DNA from: Candidatus Microgenomates bacterium
Lineage (GTDB): Bacteria > Patescibacteriota > Microgenomatia > UBA1406 > GWC2-37-13
Reading direction: 5' to 3'
DNA: 6,828 nt
Assembly: GCA_015491205.1 (NCBI GenBank)
Contig: WFWI01000090.1
Span: 1-6,828, forward strand
The notes beneath the pieces are model-generated. The model was given only the letters and a program-made list of their open reading frames with translations. It did not search any database and was not told where the DNA came from. The translations under genes were made by a program, and so were the position numbers. Of this stretch, positions 1-6,086 are shown one piece after another. Position 1 is the first letter of the stretch, and each line of letters opens with the position of its first letter.

Positions 1-21
1 CCTTCTTTGGTTGGCGTTCAT
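1..21 (-). CDS. Possible start of a further minus-strand gene, cut by the window edge
   Basis: On the minus strand an ATG at 21-19 opens seven codons (MNANQRR) that run off the window. It lies 9 nt after the TAG stop of the aldolase/phosphatase gene, and the gap reads AAAGGACCT, which contains an AGGA ribosome-binding core set rather close to the ATG. Such tight spacing is typical of translationally coupled operon genes, so a second cistron co-transcribed from the promoter at 1178-1206 is plausible. Seven codons are too few to identify a product, and the ATG could be chance. Confidence 0.35.
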
Positions 22-30
22 AGGTCCTTT

Positions 31-1134
31 CTATTTTTCAATTTTAAACCTTTTCTCCAGCCTCTTCAACCTTTCAACAATCCCTCCGTATTCAAGTTCA
101 TCATAAGGCAACATAGAAGGCTCGGTAAAGCCTTGGTCTCTCATAAGTATTGATTTTAAACTTGCCTTTTCCCTTATATACTCCCAAAAGGGCTCGTCAA
201 ACATATCAACAAACTCGGTCATAACACCATTTTTTATTGAAAACGCTGCTCCTTGCACAATTGGGATGCAATAGTGTACAGAAGCAGGGGAGTTGAGTTT
301 TACCGGCATTAAAGGCTGGTTGTGGGAGCCTCGTGTGTCTCCGCCAACATAGTGGGCTACTCTAAAAACTCCTCCTATTTCCTCTGTTGCTGGGAAAATC
401 TTTTGGGCTCTGACAATAGCTACAGGGTCGTCTTTTCCAACATATCTACCTGCAATGTGCTTTAAGCGGGTTATTGAGACAGCGACAGCCTGTTCTTTTG
501 GGTATTCTCTTGACCAGATTGATTTTATAACATAACGGCGGGTTTCCCTTAAAAGCGCTGCAATATCATAAAGATCCTCCGGAGCATTGAGCCTAACAAT
601 TTTTTCTGCTTTTAAATACTCTGTGTCAATAATTTCAAAGGTAAACCCTTTCATTAAAGGAGGGGAGAGCAGAAGGCCAGGCGAGTACATAGGGTCAGCA
701 AAGGCAAGGTAAAGCGGAAGGTTAAAGGCGCCAGGCTCAGTCTTGTCCATTGTAAAGACAATTACAGACTCGTTTTCCCGCTCCTTAAACTCGATTTCTG
801 CCACAGCAGGCCCCATGCCCTTTACGTTTCCAGAAAAGGAGTCCTTTAAAATATCCTGGCCAGCTCCATAAAGGCCTTGGGATTTGGCAATTTTCGTGCC
901 GTGCTTGAAAGCCTCAAAGGCCAGCTTGTGAATTTTTTTGTCTTCCACGCCTCTTTTGTGGGAGAAAAGAAGGCTTATGTCATCGCCTGTAAAGAAAACT
1001 CTGTGGTCAACAAAAAGCCCTTTGCCTTTTTTTGCTATAAACTCCTTTACGCCTTCAAGAAGTTTTTTTGATGGCTTTGTGTGCCCACCAACTGCACCAA
1101 TATCAGCTTTTATAAGGGAAAGTGTAATTTTCAT
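31..1134 (-). CDS. fbp: Fructose-1,6-bisphosphate aldolase/phosphatase (bifunctional, archaeal-type, class V FBPase)
   Basis: This cytoplasmic gluconeogenic enzyme condenses dihydroxyacetone phosphate with glyceraldehyde 3-phosphate and then dephosphorylates the product to fructose 6-phosphate in one remodelling active site. At 367 residues it has the usual family length and looks intact. Visible family positions are D11 and H18 (start of the KADIGAVGGH segment), the metal-binding pair D51-D52 (FFTGDD), Q93 (GAGQD), D130 (TMDKTEP), and Y231 with the Schiff-base lysine K234 in YVGKDDP. D235-D236, Q244 and Y349 near the C-terminus also match. These agree, with offsets of 0 to 2 residues, with the aldolase and phosphatase residues known from the Sulfolobus and Thermoproteus enzymes, so both activities should be retained. 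The ATG is chosen because MKITLSLIKAD is the conserved family N-terminus. No Shine-Dalgarno is visible in the roughly 36-nt leader. The family is typical of archaea and deep-branching or thermophilic bacteria. The gene is divergent from the IPCT/DIPPS-like gene and may head an operon continuing past position 1. Confidence 0.95.
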   Translation of the reverse strand: MKITLSLIKADIGAVGGHTKPSKKLLEGVKEFIAKKGKGLFVDHRVFFTGDDISLLFSHKRGVEDKKIHKLAFEAFKHGTKIAKSQGLYGAGQDILKDSFSGNVKGMGPAVAEIEFKERENESVIVFTMDKTEPGAFNLPLYLAFADPMYSPGLLLSPPLMKGFTFEIIDTEYLKAEKIVRLNAPEDLYDIAALLRETRRYVIKSIWSREYPKEQAVAVSITRLKHIAGRYVGKDDPVAIVRAQKIFPATEEIGGVFRVAHYVGGDTRGSHNQPLMPVKLNSPASVHYCIPIVQGAAFSIKNGVMTEFVDMFDEPFWEYIREKASLKSILMRDQGFTEPSMLPYDELEYGGIVERLKRLEKRFKIEK

Positions 1135-1160
1135 AAAAATAAAATGAGAAACTTTTAATT

Positions 1161-1180
1161 ATCATACACCATCATACACT
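1161..1180. repeat. Tandem 10-bp duplication in the fbp leader/promoter
   Basis: Two adjacent 10-mers, ATCATACACC and ATCATACACT, differ only at the last base. On the minus strand they give two copies of TGTATGAT, each a possible weak -10 (TATGAT), immediately downstream of the better TATAGT box. The duplication covers the predicted transcription start of the aldolase/phosphatase gene and could provide alternative start sites or an operator half-site pair. No function is established. Confidence 0.5.
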
Positions 1181-1206
1181 ATACATTTAAAAAAGATTCT
1201 TGTCAA
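1178..1206 (-). promoter_or_regulatory. Sigma70-type promoter of the aldolase/phosphatase gene
   Basis: On the minus strand a perfect -35 TTGACA (1206-1201) is followed by exactly 17 bp and then TATAGT (1183-1178, five of six consensus bases). Transcription should start near 1171, giving a leader of about 36-37 nt before the ATG at 1134. The spacing and consensus quality make this the strongest promoter in the window. The heptamer repeat array starts only 4 bp upstream of the -35 box, occupying the position where UP elements or activators bind. Confidence 0.8.
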
Positions 1207-1210
1207 GTGG

Positions 1211-1283
1211 TAGATGGTTAGTAGTAAGTAGCGAGTAGCGAGATTGGTAGTTAGTAGTTGGTAGCTGGTAGTTGGTAGTTAAT
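1211..1283. repeat. Heptamer repeat array, copy 1
   Basis: A run of near-identical 7-bp units on the plus strand: TAGATGG, TTAGTAG, TAAGTAG, CGAGTAG, then a 9-bp irregular unit, then TAGTTAG, TAGTTGG, TAGCTGG, TAGTTGG and TAGTTAA. Units keep a TAG-plus-purine-rich pattern with period 7. Positions 1244-1273 are identical over 30 bp to 6732-6761 near the other end of the window. The array lies between the divergent promoters of the aldolase/phosphatase and the IPCT/DIPPS-like gene. There are no unique spacers, so it is not a CRISPR array. Confidence 0.85.
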
Positions 1284-1321
1284 ATTTTTTCTAGCTGTTT
1301 GCAGCTCACTACTCGCTACTT
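1226..1321. repeat. Inverted repeat enclosing heptamer array copy 1
   Basis: The left arm at 1226-1242 and the right arm at 1305-1321 are reverse complements over 17 positions with one mismatch (1239 against 1308), including a perfect 13-bp core (AAGTAGCGAGTAG at 1226-1238, complement at 1309-1321). The 62-bp interior holds the TAGTTGG-type units and a small hairpin, AGCTG-TTTG-CAGCT, at 1293-1306. The right arm ends 6 bp before the TATAAT at 1328-1333, so cruciform extrusion or an RNA stem here would lie directly against the plus-strand promoter. Confidence 0.8.
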
Positions 1322-1324
1322 TTA

Positions 1325-1333
1325 TGGTATAAT
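1325..1333 (+). promoter_or_regulatory. Extended -10 promoter of the IPCT/DIPPS-like gene
   Basis: TGGTATAAT is a perfect extended -10 element (TGn followed by TATAAT). No good -35 hexamer lies 16-18 bp upstream, where the sequence is the right arm of the inverted repeat, so recognition would depend on the extended -10. Transcription should start near 1340, leaving a leader of about 64 nt before the ATG at 1404. Confidence 0.7.
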
Positions 1334-1342
1334 ATTTAATCT

Positions 1343-1379
1343 CCAGCCTAAACGAAAAATATCTTTCTTTAAGGCTAGG
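1343..1379 (+). other. Possible stem-loop at the 5' end of the IPCT/DIPPS-like mRNA
   Basis: CCAGCCT (1343-1349) can pair with AGGCTAGG (1372-1379) with a single bulged A, enclosing about 22 nt, and is followed by ATTTTTAT. Because the predicted transcript begins near 1340, this stem would cap the mRNA 5' end. It could stabilise the message or act as a weak attenuator. The stem is short and the loop long, so this is a tentative call. Confidence 0.3.
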
Positions 1380-1403
1380 ATTTTTATAAGTTCTTTCTTT
1401 TTT

Positions 1404-2750
1404 ATGCAAGCGGCAATTTTGGCAGCAGGAAAAAGTTCAAGGTTTAGAGAAAGCTTTGGGGTAAACAAGCTTTTGCAACCTCTTTTTGGAATGCCACTTT
1501 TGAAAAGAACCCTTCTTACAGCAAGATACGCTGGCATAAATGAGTTTTTTATTGTGGTTGGCTATGAAAAGAGTAAGATTAAAAAACTTTTGGGCGATGG
1601 TAGGGAGCTGGGTGTTAAAATTCACTACATTGAAAATCCCGATTGGGAAAAGGAAAACGGTATTTCCTTTTTCAAGCTGAAGGGAAAAATTATGACTCCT
1701 TTTCTTCTTTTGATGGGTGATCACGTTATTGAGCCTGATATGCTAAAGGAGTTTTTAAAAACCCGGCTTTACAATGGCGAGAGTGCATTAGCAGTTGATT
1801 ACAAGCTGGACAAGGTTTTTGACCTGCCTGAGGCGACAAAAGTTTTGGTAGATGAAAAAGGAAGGATAAAGAAAATTGGCAAGAAGATAAAAAAGTTTAA
1901 TGCGGTTGACACAGGTGTTTTTCTTATAAACGACGAGGCCTTTGAAGTGGCAGAAAAGGTTATTTCCTCTGGCAAAGAAAAGCTCTCGGATATCATGCAG
2001 GCTTTGACAGAAAAAGACTACCTTAAAGGAGTTGATATTGGCCCTTATCGTTGGGTGGATGTTGACACAGCTGCAGATTACAAGGAGGCAGAAAGGCTTG
2101 TTTTCAAAAAAATAGTGGGAGGAAAGCCAAGCGATGGTTGGGTATCGCGTTATATAAACAGAAATTTTTCCACACCTCTTACAAGATTTTTGGCCCGCTT
2201 TGGAGTAAAACCCAATCAGATAACCCTGGCTTCTTTTGCTATGATTTCTTTGGCTGCCTTGCCTTTCTTCTTGCAGAAAGAAGCATGGTTTATTCCTGCG
2301 GCATTTTTGGCCCAGCTTGGTTCTATAATTGATGGGTGTGATGGGGAGCTTGCAAGGCTTCAGGTTAGCATGACCTCCTTTGGAGCTTGGTTTGACGCGG
2401 TGCTTGATAGAATAGCAGATACCATCTTTACAGCAGGCATTTTTTACTATGTTTTTCTCCAAAACCCTTCTCCTTTAACTTTTCTTGTTGGCAGCTTGGC
2501 TTTGGCTGGAAACATTTTGACCTCATATTCAGCTAAAGAGTACAAGCTTTCCTTTGGAAAGGATTTTAAGTTTTTAAATAAAAGGTTTGCCTTTGTCTCT
2601 TCCAGCCGAGATGTGAGAATCTTCGCGCTTTTTTTGGGGATAATTTTGGGAAAGTTGTTTTTGGCCTTGGCATTTATAGCGTTTGTGACCAACCTTTCTA
2701 TCCTTTTGCGCTTTATAGATAGGCTTCCAAGGAGAGAGTATCTTAAGTAA
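1404..2750 (+). CDS. Nucleotidyltransferase-CDP-alcohol phosphatidyltransferase fusion, like bifunctional IPCT/DIPPS (di-myo-inositol-phosphate phosphate synthase)
   Basis: This 448-residue protein has two catalytic halves. Residues 1 to about 235 form a sugar-phosphate nucleotidyltransferase, with the NTP-binding LAAGKSSRF near the N-terminus (K10) and MGDHV (D106) at the metal site. Residues about 245-448 form a membrane CDP-alcohol phosphatidyltransferase with several hydrophobic segments, GVKPNQIT at 267-274 and a complete signature: D310, D313, G314, A317-R318, G327, D331, D335. In Archaeoglobus and Thermotoga this fusion makes CDP-inositol from inositol 1-phosphate and joins it to a second inositol phosphate, giving the precursor of the thermoprotective solute di-myo-inositol phosphate. 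The substrate here is inferred from architecture; a related polar-lipid role is possible. The ATG at 1404 gives the normal MQAAILAAG N-terminus. An in-frame TTG at 1272 adds 44 non-family residues, partly encoded by repeat DNA and lying across the promoter. No Shine-Dalgarno is evident near 1404 (AGGA lies 23 nt away). Confidence 0.85.
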   Translation: MQAAILAAGKSSRFRESFGVNKLLQPLFGMPLLKRTLLTARYAGINEFFIVVGYEKSKIKKLLGDGRELGVKIHYIENPDWEKENGISFFKLKGKIMTPFLLLMGDHVIEPDMLKEFLKTRLYNGESALAVDYKLDKVFDLPEATKVLVDEKGRIKKIGKKIKKFNAVDTGVFLINDEAFEVAEKVISSGKEKLSDIMQALTEKDYLKGVDIGPYRWVDVDTAADYKEAERLVFKKIVGGKPSDGWVSRYINRNFSTPLTRFLARFGVKPNQITLASFAMISLAALPFFLQKEAWFIPAAFLAQLGSIIDGCDGELARLQVSMTSFGAWFDAVLDRIADTIFTAGIFYYVFLQNPSPLTFLVGSLALAGNILTSYSAKEYKLSFGKDFKFLNKRFAFVSSSRDVRIFALFLGIILGKLFLALAFIAFVTNLSILLRFIDRLPRREYLK

Positions 2751-2753
2751 TTT

Positions 2754-3686
2754 TTACAGCCAGTTTCTTTCTTTGAAAATATTGTAGGAGATAAACATTA
2801 GGCCGAAGATTACAAGGATGATGAGTGTGAAGGCGTGAGGGCTTGTTTGCAAGGGTAGGCCTACGTTCATTCCATAAATTCCACTTATTATGTTTGGGAT
2901 GGTTAAGATTATAGTAAAACCAGTGAGAAACTTTATTGCCCTGTTTAACTCATTGGTAAAGATTATCTGGTAAGAGTCGCGCATTGCAACCAGGTTTTTC
3001 AAGGTGATATTACAAATATCAAGGGATTGTTGGATACTGATTTGAAGGTCATCTAAAAGGTCTTTATCTTCCTCAAAAAGCGCAAGGTAGGTGCCGGATA
3101 AGATAGCAGCGATTATGTTTTTGGTTGGAGTCAGAGACAAGAGATACTCTTGCAAGATTTCTTCATATTTTAAAAGCTCTACAATAAGCTCATTGGTAAT
3201 TTTGGAGATCTGGCTGGTTTTTTTTGCTATATTGTCCCTTATATCCCGCACTTTCTTTGTATAGCTTGCGGAGATAAGGTTAAGGATTTGAAGAAGGAGT
3301 TTTGTAGCCTGAGTTGTGGCTACTTCTTGAGATTTACATTTGTTAAGAAATTGCTCAATAAATTCTGATTTTTCTTTTGAGATGGTAATAAAATAGTTTT
3401 TAGTGATTATAAGGGTTAAAAGTTCAGTGTGTTTTAAAAGCTCCTTTTTCTTTTCAAAAGGGATCCTAAGGTAGATTATGATCGCGCCGTTTTCCCTTTC
3501 TATCCTTGGAAGCTCGTAAATGTCAAGGCTGTCGGCAATATCGGCAAAGTCAATCTGGGCAAGCTTTGCTGCCTCCTCAAGATTTTCTTTTGTGGCATTA
3601 TCATAATGTATCCAGCACCCCGGCCTTTCCTTTTTAATCTCCCGAAATTTTTTGTCCTTTATTGCCTTAAAAAAAACCCTTTTCAT
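2754..3686 (-). CDS. corA: CorA-family divalent-cation (probably Mg2+) channel
   Basis: The product is an inner-membrane channel expected to assemble as a pentamer and admit Mg2+ (or Co2+/Ni2+). Its 310 residues match the usual CorA length. A charged cytoplasmic domain (about 1-185) leads into long helices (about 190-250), then TM1 at about 253-271 ending in the diagnostic YGMN (G272-M273-N274), a short outer loop, TM2 at about 286-304 and a basic tail, KERNWL. After GMN the loop reads VGLPLQTSPH and lacks the acidic MPEL-type segment of enterobacterial CorA. This resembles the GMN-V-x-LP subgroup I recall from Gram-positive bacteria; a ZntB-like zinc transporter is a less likely alternative. 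The start ATG has a weak AGAAG upstream. The gene converges on the IPCT/DIPPS-like gene with only 3 bp between stop codons and no room for an intergenic terminator. Confidence 0.9.
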   Translation of the reverse strand: MKRVFFKAIKDKKFREIKKERPGCWIHYDNATKENLEEAAKLAQIDFADIADSLDIYELPRIERENGAIIIYLRIPFEKKKELLKHTELLTLIITKNYFITISKEKSEFIEQFLNKCKSQEVATTQATKLLLQILNLISASYTKKVRDIRDNIAKKTSQISKITNELIVELLKYEEILQEYLLSLTPTKNIIAAILSGTYLALFEEDKDLLDDLQISIQQSLDICNITLKNLVAMRDSYQIIFTNELNRAIKFLTGFTIILTIPNIISGIYGMNVGLPLQTSPHAFTLIILVIFGLMFISYNIFKERNWL

Positions 3687-3730
3687 GGCACTTCTTTTAA
3701 CTTTTGATCGGTTTTGTTATGGAAAGTTAA

Positions 3731-3739
3731 ATTATATCA
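3731..3739 (-). promoter_or_regulatory. Extended -10 promoter of corA
   Basis: The minus strand reads TGATATAAT (3739-3731), an exact TGn plus TATAAT extended -10. Transcription should begin near 3724, leaving a leader of about 37 nt to the ATG at 3686. A TTGACC lies only 9 bp upstream of the -10, too close to be a -35, and no convincing -35 is found at 16-18 bp. The short leader leaves no room for a Mg2+ riboswitch. Confidence 0.65.
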
Positions 3740-3870
3740 CAAAAAGGTCAAAAAGAGGAGGGGGCTAGAGCTTTCACCGTGCTTGCGACAAAATATCAAA
3801 CAAAGGGTTTTTGGATTGCTGTTATGCCATGTTTTGGCTGGGTGGGGAAATTGTTGAGTTCAGAGTTAAG

Positions 3871-3899
3871 TTGAGAAAAGGGAAGAGGGAGATTATAAT
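3871..3899 (+). promoter_or_regulatory. Sigma70-type promoter of the Nudix fusion gene
   Basis: TTGAGA (3871-3876, five of six -35 consensus bases), a 17-bp spacer and a perfect TATAAT (3894-3899). Transcription should start near 3906, giving a leader of about 20 nt before the ATG at 3927. The 130 bp between this and the divergent corA promoter hold no gene; only a weak GCCA-TGTTT-TGGC hairpin was seen, near 3827-3839. Confidence 0.75.
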
Positions 3900-3916
3900 A
3901 TCCTATAAAAGTTTGC

Positions 3917-3923
3917 AAAAGGA
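3917..3923 (+). promoter_or_regulatory. Ribosome-binding site of the Nudix fusion gene
   Basis: AAAAGGA ends 3 nt before the ATG at 3927. It is closer than ideal, but it is the clearest purine-rich site ahead of a complete gene in this window. It supports the ATG at 3927 as the start. Confidence 0.5.
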
Positions 3924-3926
3924 ATT

Positions 3927-6086
3927 ATGCCAGTTGAACGCCCAATTGGAGAGCAGCCAGTAAATCCAGAGAGTGAATTGGTTGTTGATACAGCACGGGT
4001 GGCAGGTGTGAGATTAAATTTTGTTCCTAGGGAAGATTTTATGAGCCTCTCGCCAGGAGAAGTTTTTTTGTATCCCTTTTTGGGCCTTGTTATGTGTCAG
4101 AAACCACCCTATGGCCCAAGTGCAAATCAGCTTGTTTTGCCTGGGGGGAAGCTATCAAAAGGGGAGATAAGCGATGGAGAAGGGTCTTTAAAGGCAGCTG
4201 CTCGAGAAGCATATGAGGAGACTGGGATAGAACCTGATTTGCAGAAGCCTATTGGAGAAAGGAGTTATTCCTTCTATCATCCAGGCTCAGCAAATGGACG
4301 AGCCACCCAAGAAAGTGTGTGTTTTGGGAAATATCCATCTTTGCCGTTTGTGCTTCCAGACCAGCCCGGAGCCAAAGTAGATGGGGTTTTGGTGTTGGAG
4401 CCAGAGGAATTTAAATCATTGCTAAAGGGTGGACGGATAGAAGGAGTGCCGGGGGTTGTTTATGGTAAGCTCTCCCCATTTCCTGTATCGCTTTTGGATA
4501 GCTTAAGGGTGGAGGACCCCAATTTTGGACAAGATGCTAACTTACAAATGGATGATACAGCAATTAACGCTACAAGAGAAATAATAAAGGCTATACAAGA
4601 AGATTGGCTGCAAGAGGAGGCCAAATTTAAGGCTCTGATGGGAAGGAAGTTTTTGGCGCTATTGGAGGCATTAAAAGAGGAGGAGAGGTTTTCTGAAAGC
4701 GATTTAGATGTTGTAAAAAATAAAGTCTTTGGGGGGAGATTGAGGGAATTGGAGAATGAGAAAAAAGGCGTTGAAGAGAAGTTGAATATGCTAAACAAAA
4801 TAAACTTCTTTTTTGCGCAAAATTTAAGTAATATTGATGCGGGAAGCGAACTTCTAATCGAGGCCTTATGGAAAGCATATCTGGCTGCTTTTATTGAATG
4901 GAATTTAGGGATATTCGAAAAAGCTGGTCAGGCAGGTTTAGGTTTTACCAAGGTTTTTGAGTGTTTGCCTGAAAGCGCAAGGGAAGAGGTGATTTTCCTT
5001 GTAGAAAAAAGGTTAATTGAGACCGGGGATGAGGTATTAAACATAATATTTGAGCTTTTTGTAGAATGCAACAGTCTATTTCTCCAAAGAAAAGGTGTTG
5101 GAGAAATTCATAGTGAATTGGATAAGAAATGGAAGGAGTTGGTTGGAGAGAACGTTTCTTTCCGTGCCGCCATGGAGCAGGTTATGGCTTTTTACAACTA
5201 CATATATGACAAGTGGAAGAAATTAACTGGTGAAGAAGGTCCTTTTAGCGAAATTCCTTCTACGATAGCAGCGCTTCCTATTCGAGATTTTATTGATAGG
5301 GTAAAAAGGGGAGATGTTGATTACCTAAGATATCTTGTTATTGCAGCCACTTATGCTAAATTCAGTCAATTAATAGAGGAGAAAGGCTTGGGGCAGCCGC
5401 CCCTTATTAACAGCATCATAATAAATGCTGCTGAGAAGGAAGGGTGGAGTGCTGTTAAGGAATATAAAGAGTTATCGCAAGTAAGCCCAGGCTCTGGCAT
5501 AAGGTGGTATTTAAGCGCTAAAGAAAGGGACTCTCTTCTTAGGAAGATTCTTGAGAGGGGAGTAAGGCTTTCTGAATTTTTTGATCAGGTTAAAGATCTA
5601 TGGAGGATAATGGTTGTGTGGGAGGAAAAAGAAAAGAAATTGGAAGATGGGGTCGTCGAGTTTTTAAAGGAGGTAGTAGGGATGCTGCGAAAATTATTGG
5701 ATGGAACAGAGATAAAAATAGGCTCTGTTAATGTCACAGGCAGCGAGTGCGAGGAGCAGTGGGAAGCGATAAAAAAGAGGTTAGAAAAGATGCGCATAGA
5801 AATCGTGGGTGAATCTAAGGTAAAATCCGCCGCTTCCTCCCCTCCTTTCGAGTGGATAAAGTTTGCCTTAGGTTATGTTATAAAAGAAGCTTGTCATTGG
5901 ATAGAGTTTCAATTCTTTCCTGGAGTAGAGGAGTTTAGAGAAAAGCTTAGGGACGATATAAGGTATGCCTTGGATAGAATGTGCAGAGCGGGAAAAGGGA
6001 GGCAGCCGCTTTTGAGACTCCTTTTTGACGAGCCGATTTGGAGGATAATCATCCAATATTCCTCCCTTTTTACAAGACCAGATTAG
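3927..6086 (+). CDS. Large protein with N-terminal Nudix hydrolase domain and about 500-residue unknown helical region
   Basis: Residues about 30-195 look like a Nudix hydrolase, a Mg2+-dependent pyrophosphohydrolase of nucleoside diphosphates linked to another group. The Nudix box is complete as G79-x5-E85-x7-R93-E94-A95-x-E97-E98-x-G100-I101. It follows an LPGGKLSKGE segment (71-80) that resembles the usual box start, so about five extra residues appear inserted in the loop. The catalytic glutamates E94, E97 and E98 are present. The substrate cannot be inferred. Residues about 205-719 match no family I recognise. They look soluble and alpha-helical, with a charged coiled-coil-like stretch at about 262-296, many Trp/Phe-containing amphipathic helices, no transmembrane segment and no signal peptide. 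Most Nudix enzymes are 130-250 residues, so this is unusually long. The gene has its own promoter and a modest ribosome-binding site, and its last 17 bp overlap the convergent HAD gene. A regulatory, scaffold or nucleotide-sensing role is possible but unproven. Confidence 0.88.
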   Translation: MPVERPIGEQPVNPESELVVDTARVAGVRLNFVPREDFMSLSPGEVFLYPFLGLVMCQKPPYGPSANQLVLPGGKLSKGEISDGEGSLKAAAREAYEETGIEPDLQKPIGERSYSFYHPGSANGRATQESVCFGKYPSLPFVLPDQPGAKVDGVLVLEPEEFKSLLKGGRIEGVPGVVYGKLSPFPVSLLDSLRVEDPNFGQDANLQMDDTAINATREIIKAIQEDWLQEEAKFKALMGRKFLALLEALKEEERFSESDLDVVKNKVFGGRLRELENEKKGVEEKLNMLNKINFFFAQNLSNIDAGSELLIEALWKAYLAAFIEWNLGIFEKAGQAGLGFTKVFECLPESAREEVIFLVEKRLIETGDEVLNIIFELFVECNSLFLQRKGVGEIHSELDKKWKELVGENVSFRAAMEQVMAFYNYIYDKWKKLTGEEGPFSEIPSTIAALPIRDFIDRVKRGDVDYLRYLVIAATYAKFSQLIEEKGLGQPPLINSIIINAAEKEGWSAVKEYKELSQVSPGSGIRWYLSAKERDSLLRKILERGVRLSEFFDQVKDLWRIMVVWEEKEKKLEDGVVEFLKEVVGMLRKLLDGTEIKIGSVNVTGSECEEQWEAIKKRLEKMRIEIVGESKVKSAASSPPFEWIKFALGYVIKEACHWIEFQFFPGVEEFREKLRDDIRYALDRMCRAGKGRQPLLRLLFDEPIWRIIIQYSSLFTRPD

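Noticed and set aside
877..1147. Plus-strand short frames opposite the aldolase/phosphatase gene
   Set aside because: They overlap each other and a strongly conserved enzyme gene, and their products show no recognisable features.
1211..1321. Heptamer array as a CRISPR array
   Set aside because: Units are 7 bp and directly abutting, with no 25-40 bp unique spacers and no cas genes nearby.
1788..2462. 224-codon antisense open frame inside the IPCT/DIPPS-like gene
   Set aside because: It lies wholly opposite a well-supported gene. Its translation is Cys/Lys/Asn-rich with no domain-like pattern, and it has no promoter or ribosome-binding site.
3687..3724. Mg2+-sensing riboswitch upstream of corA
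   Set aside because: The predicted leader is only about 37 nt and AT-rich, far too short for an M-box type aptamer.
3746..3751. TTGACC as the corA -35 box
   Set aside because: It lies only 9 bp from the -10 TATAAT, far below the 16-18 bp needed.
4460..4878. Minus-strand frames opposite the Nudix fusion gene
   Set aside because: The Ser/Phe/Leu-rich translations are typical of the reverse complement of Glu/Lys-rich helical coding sequence.
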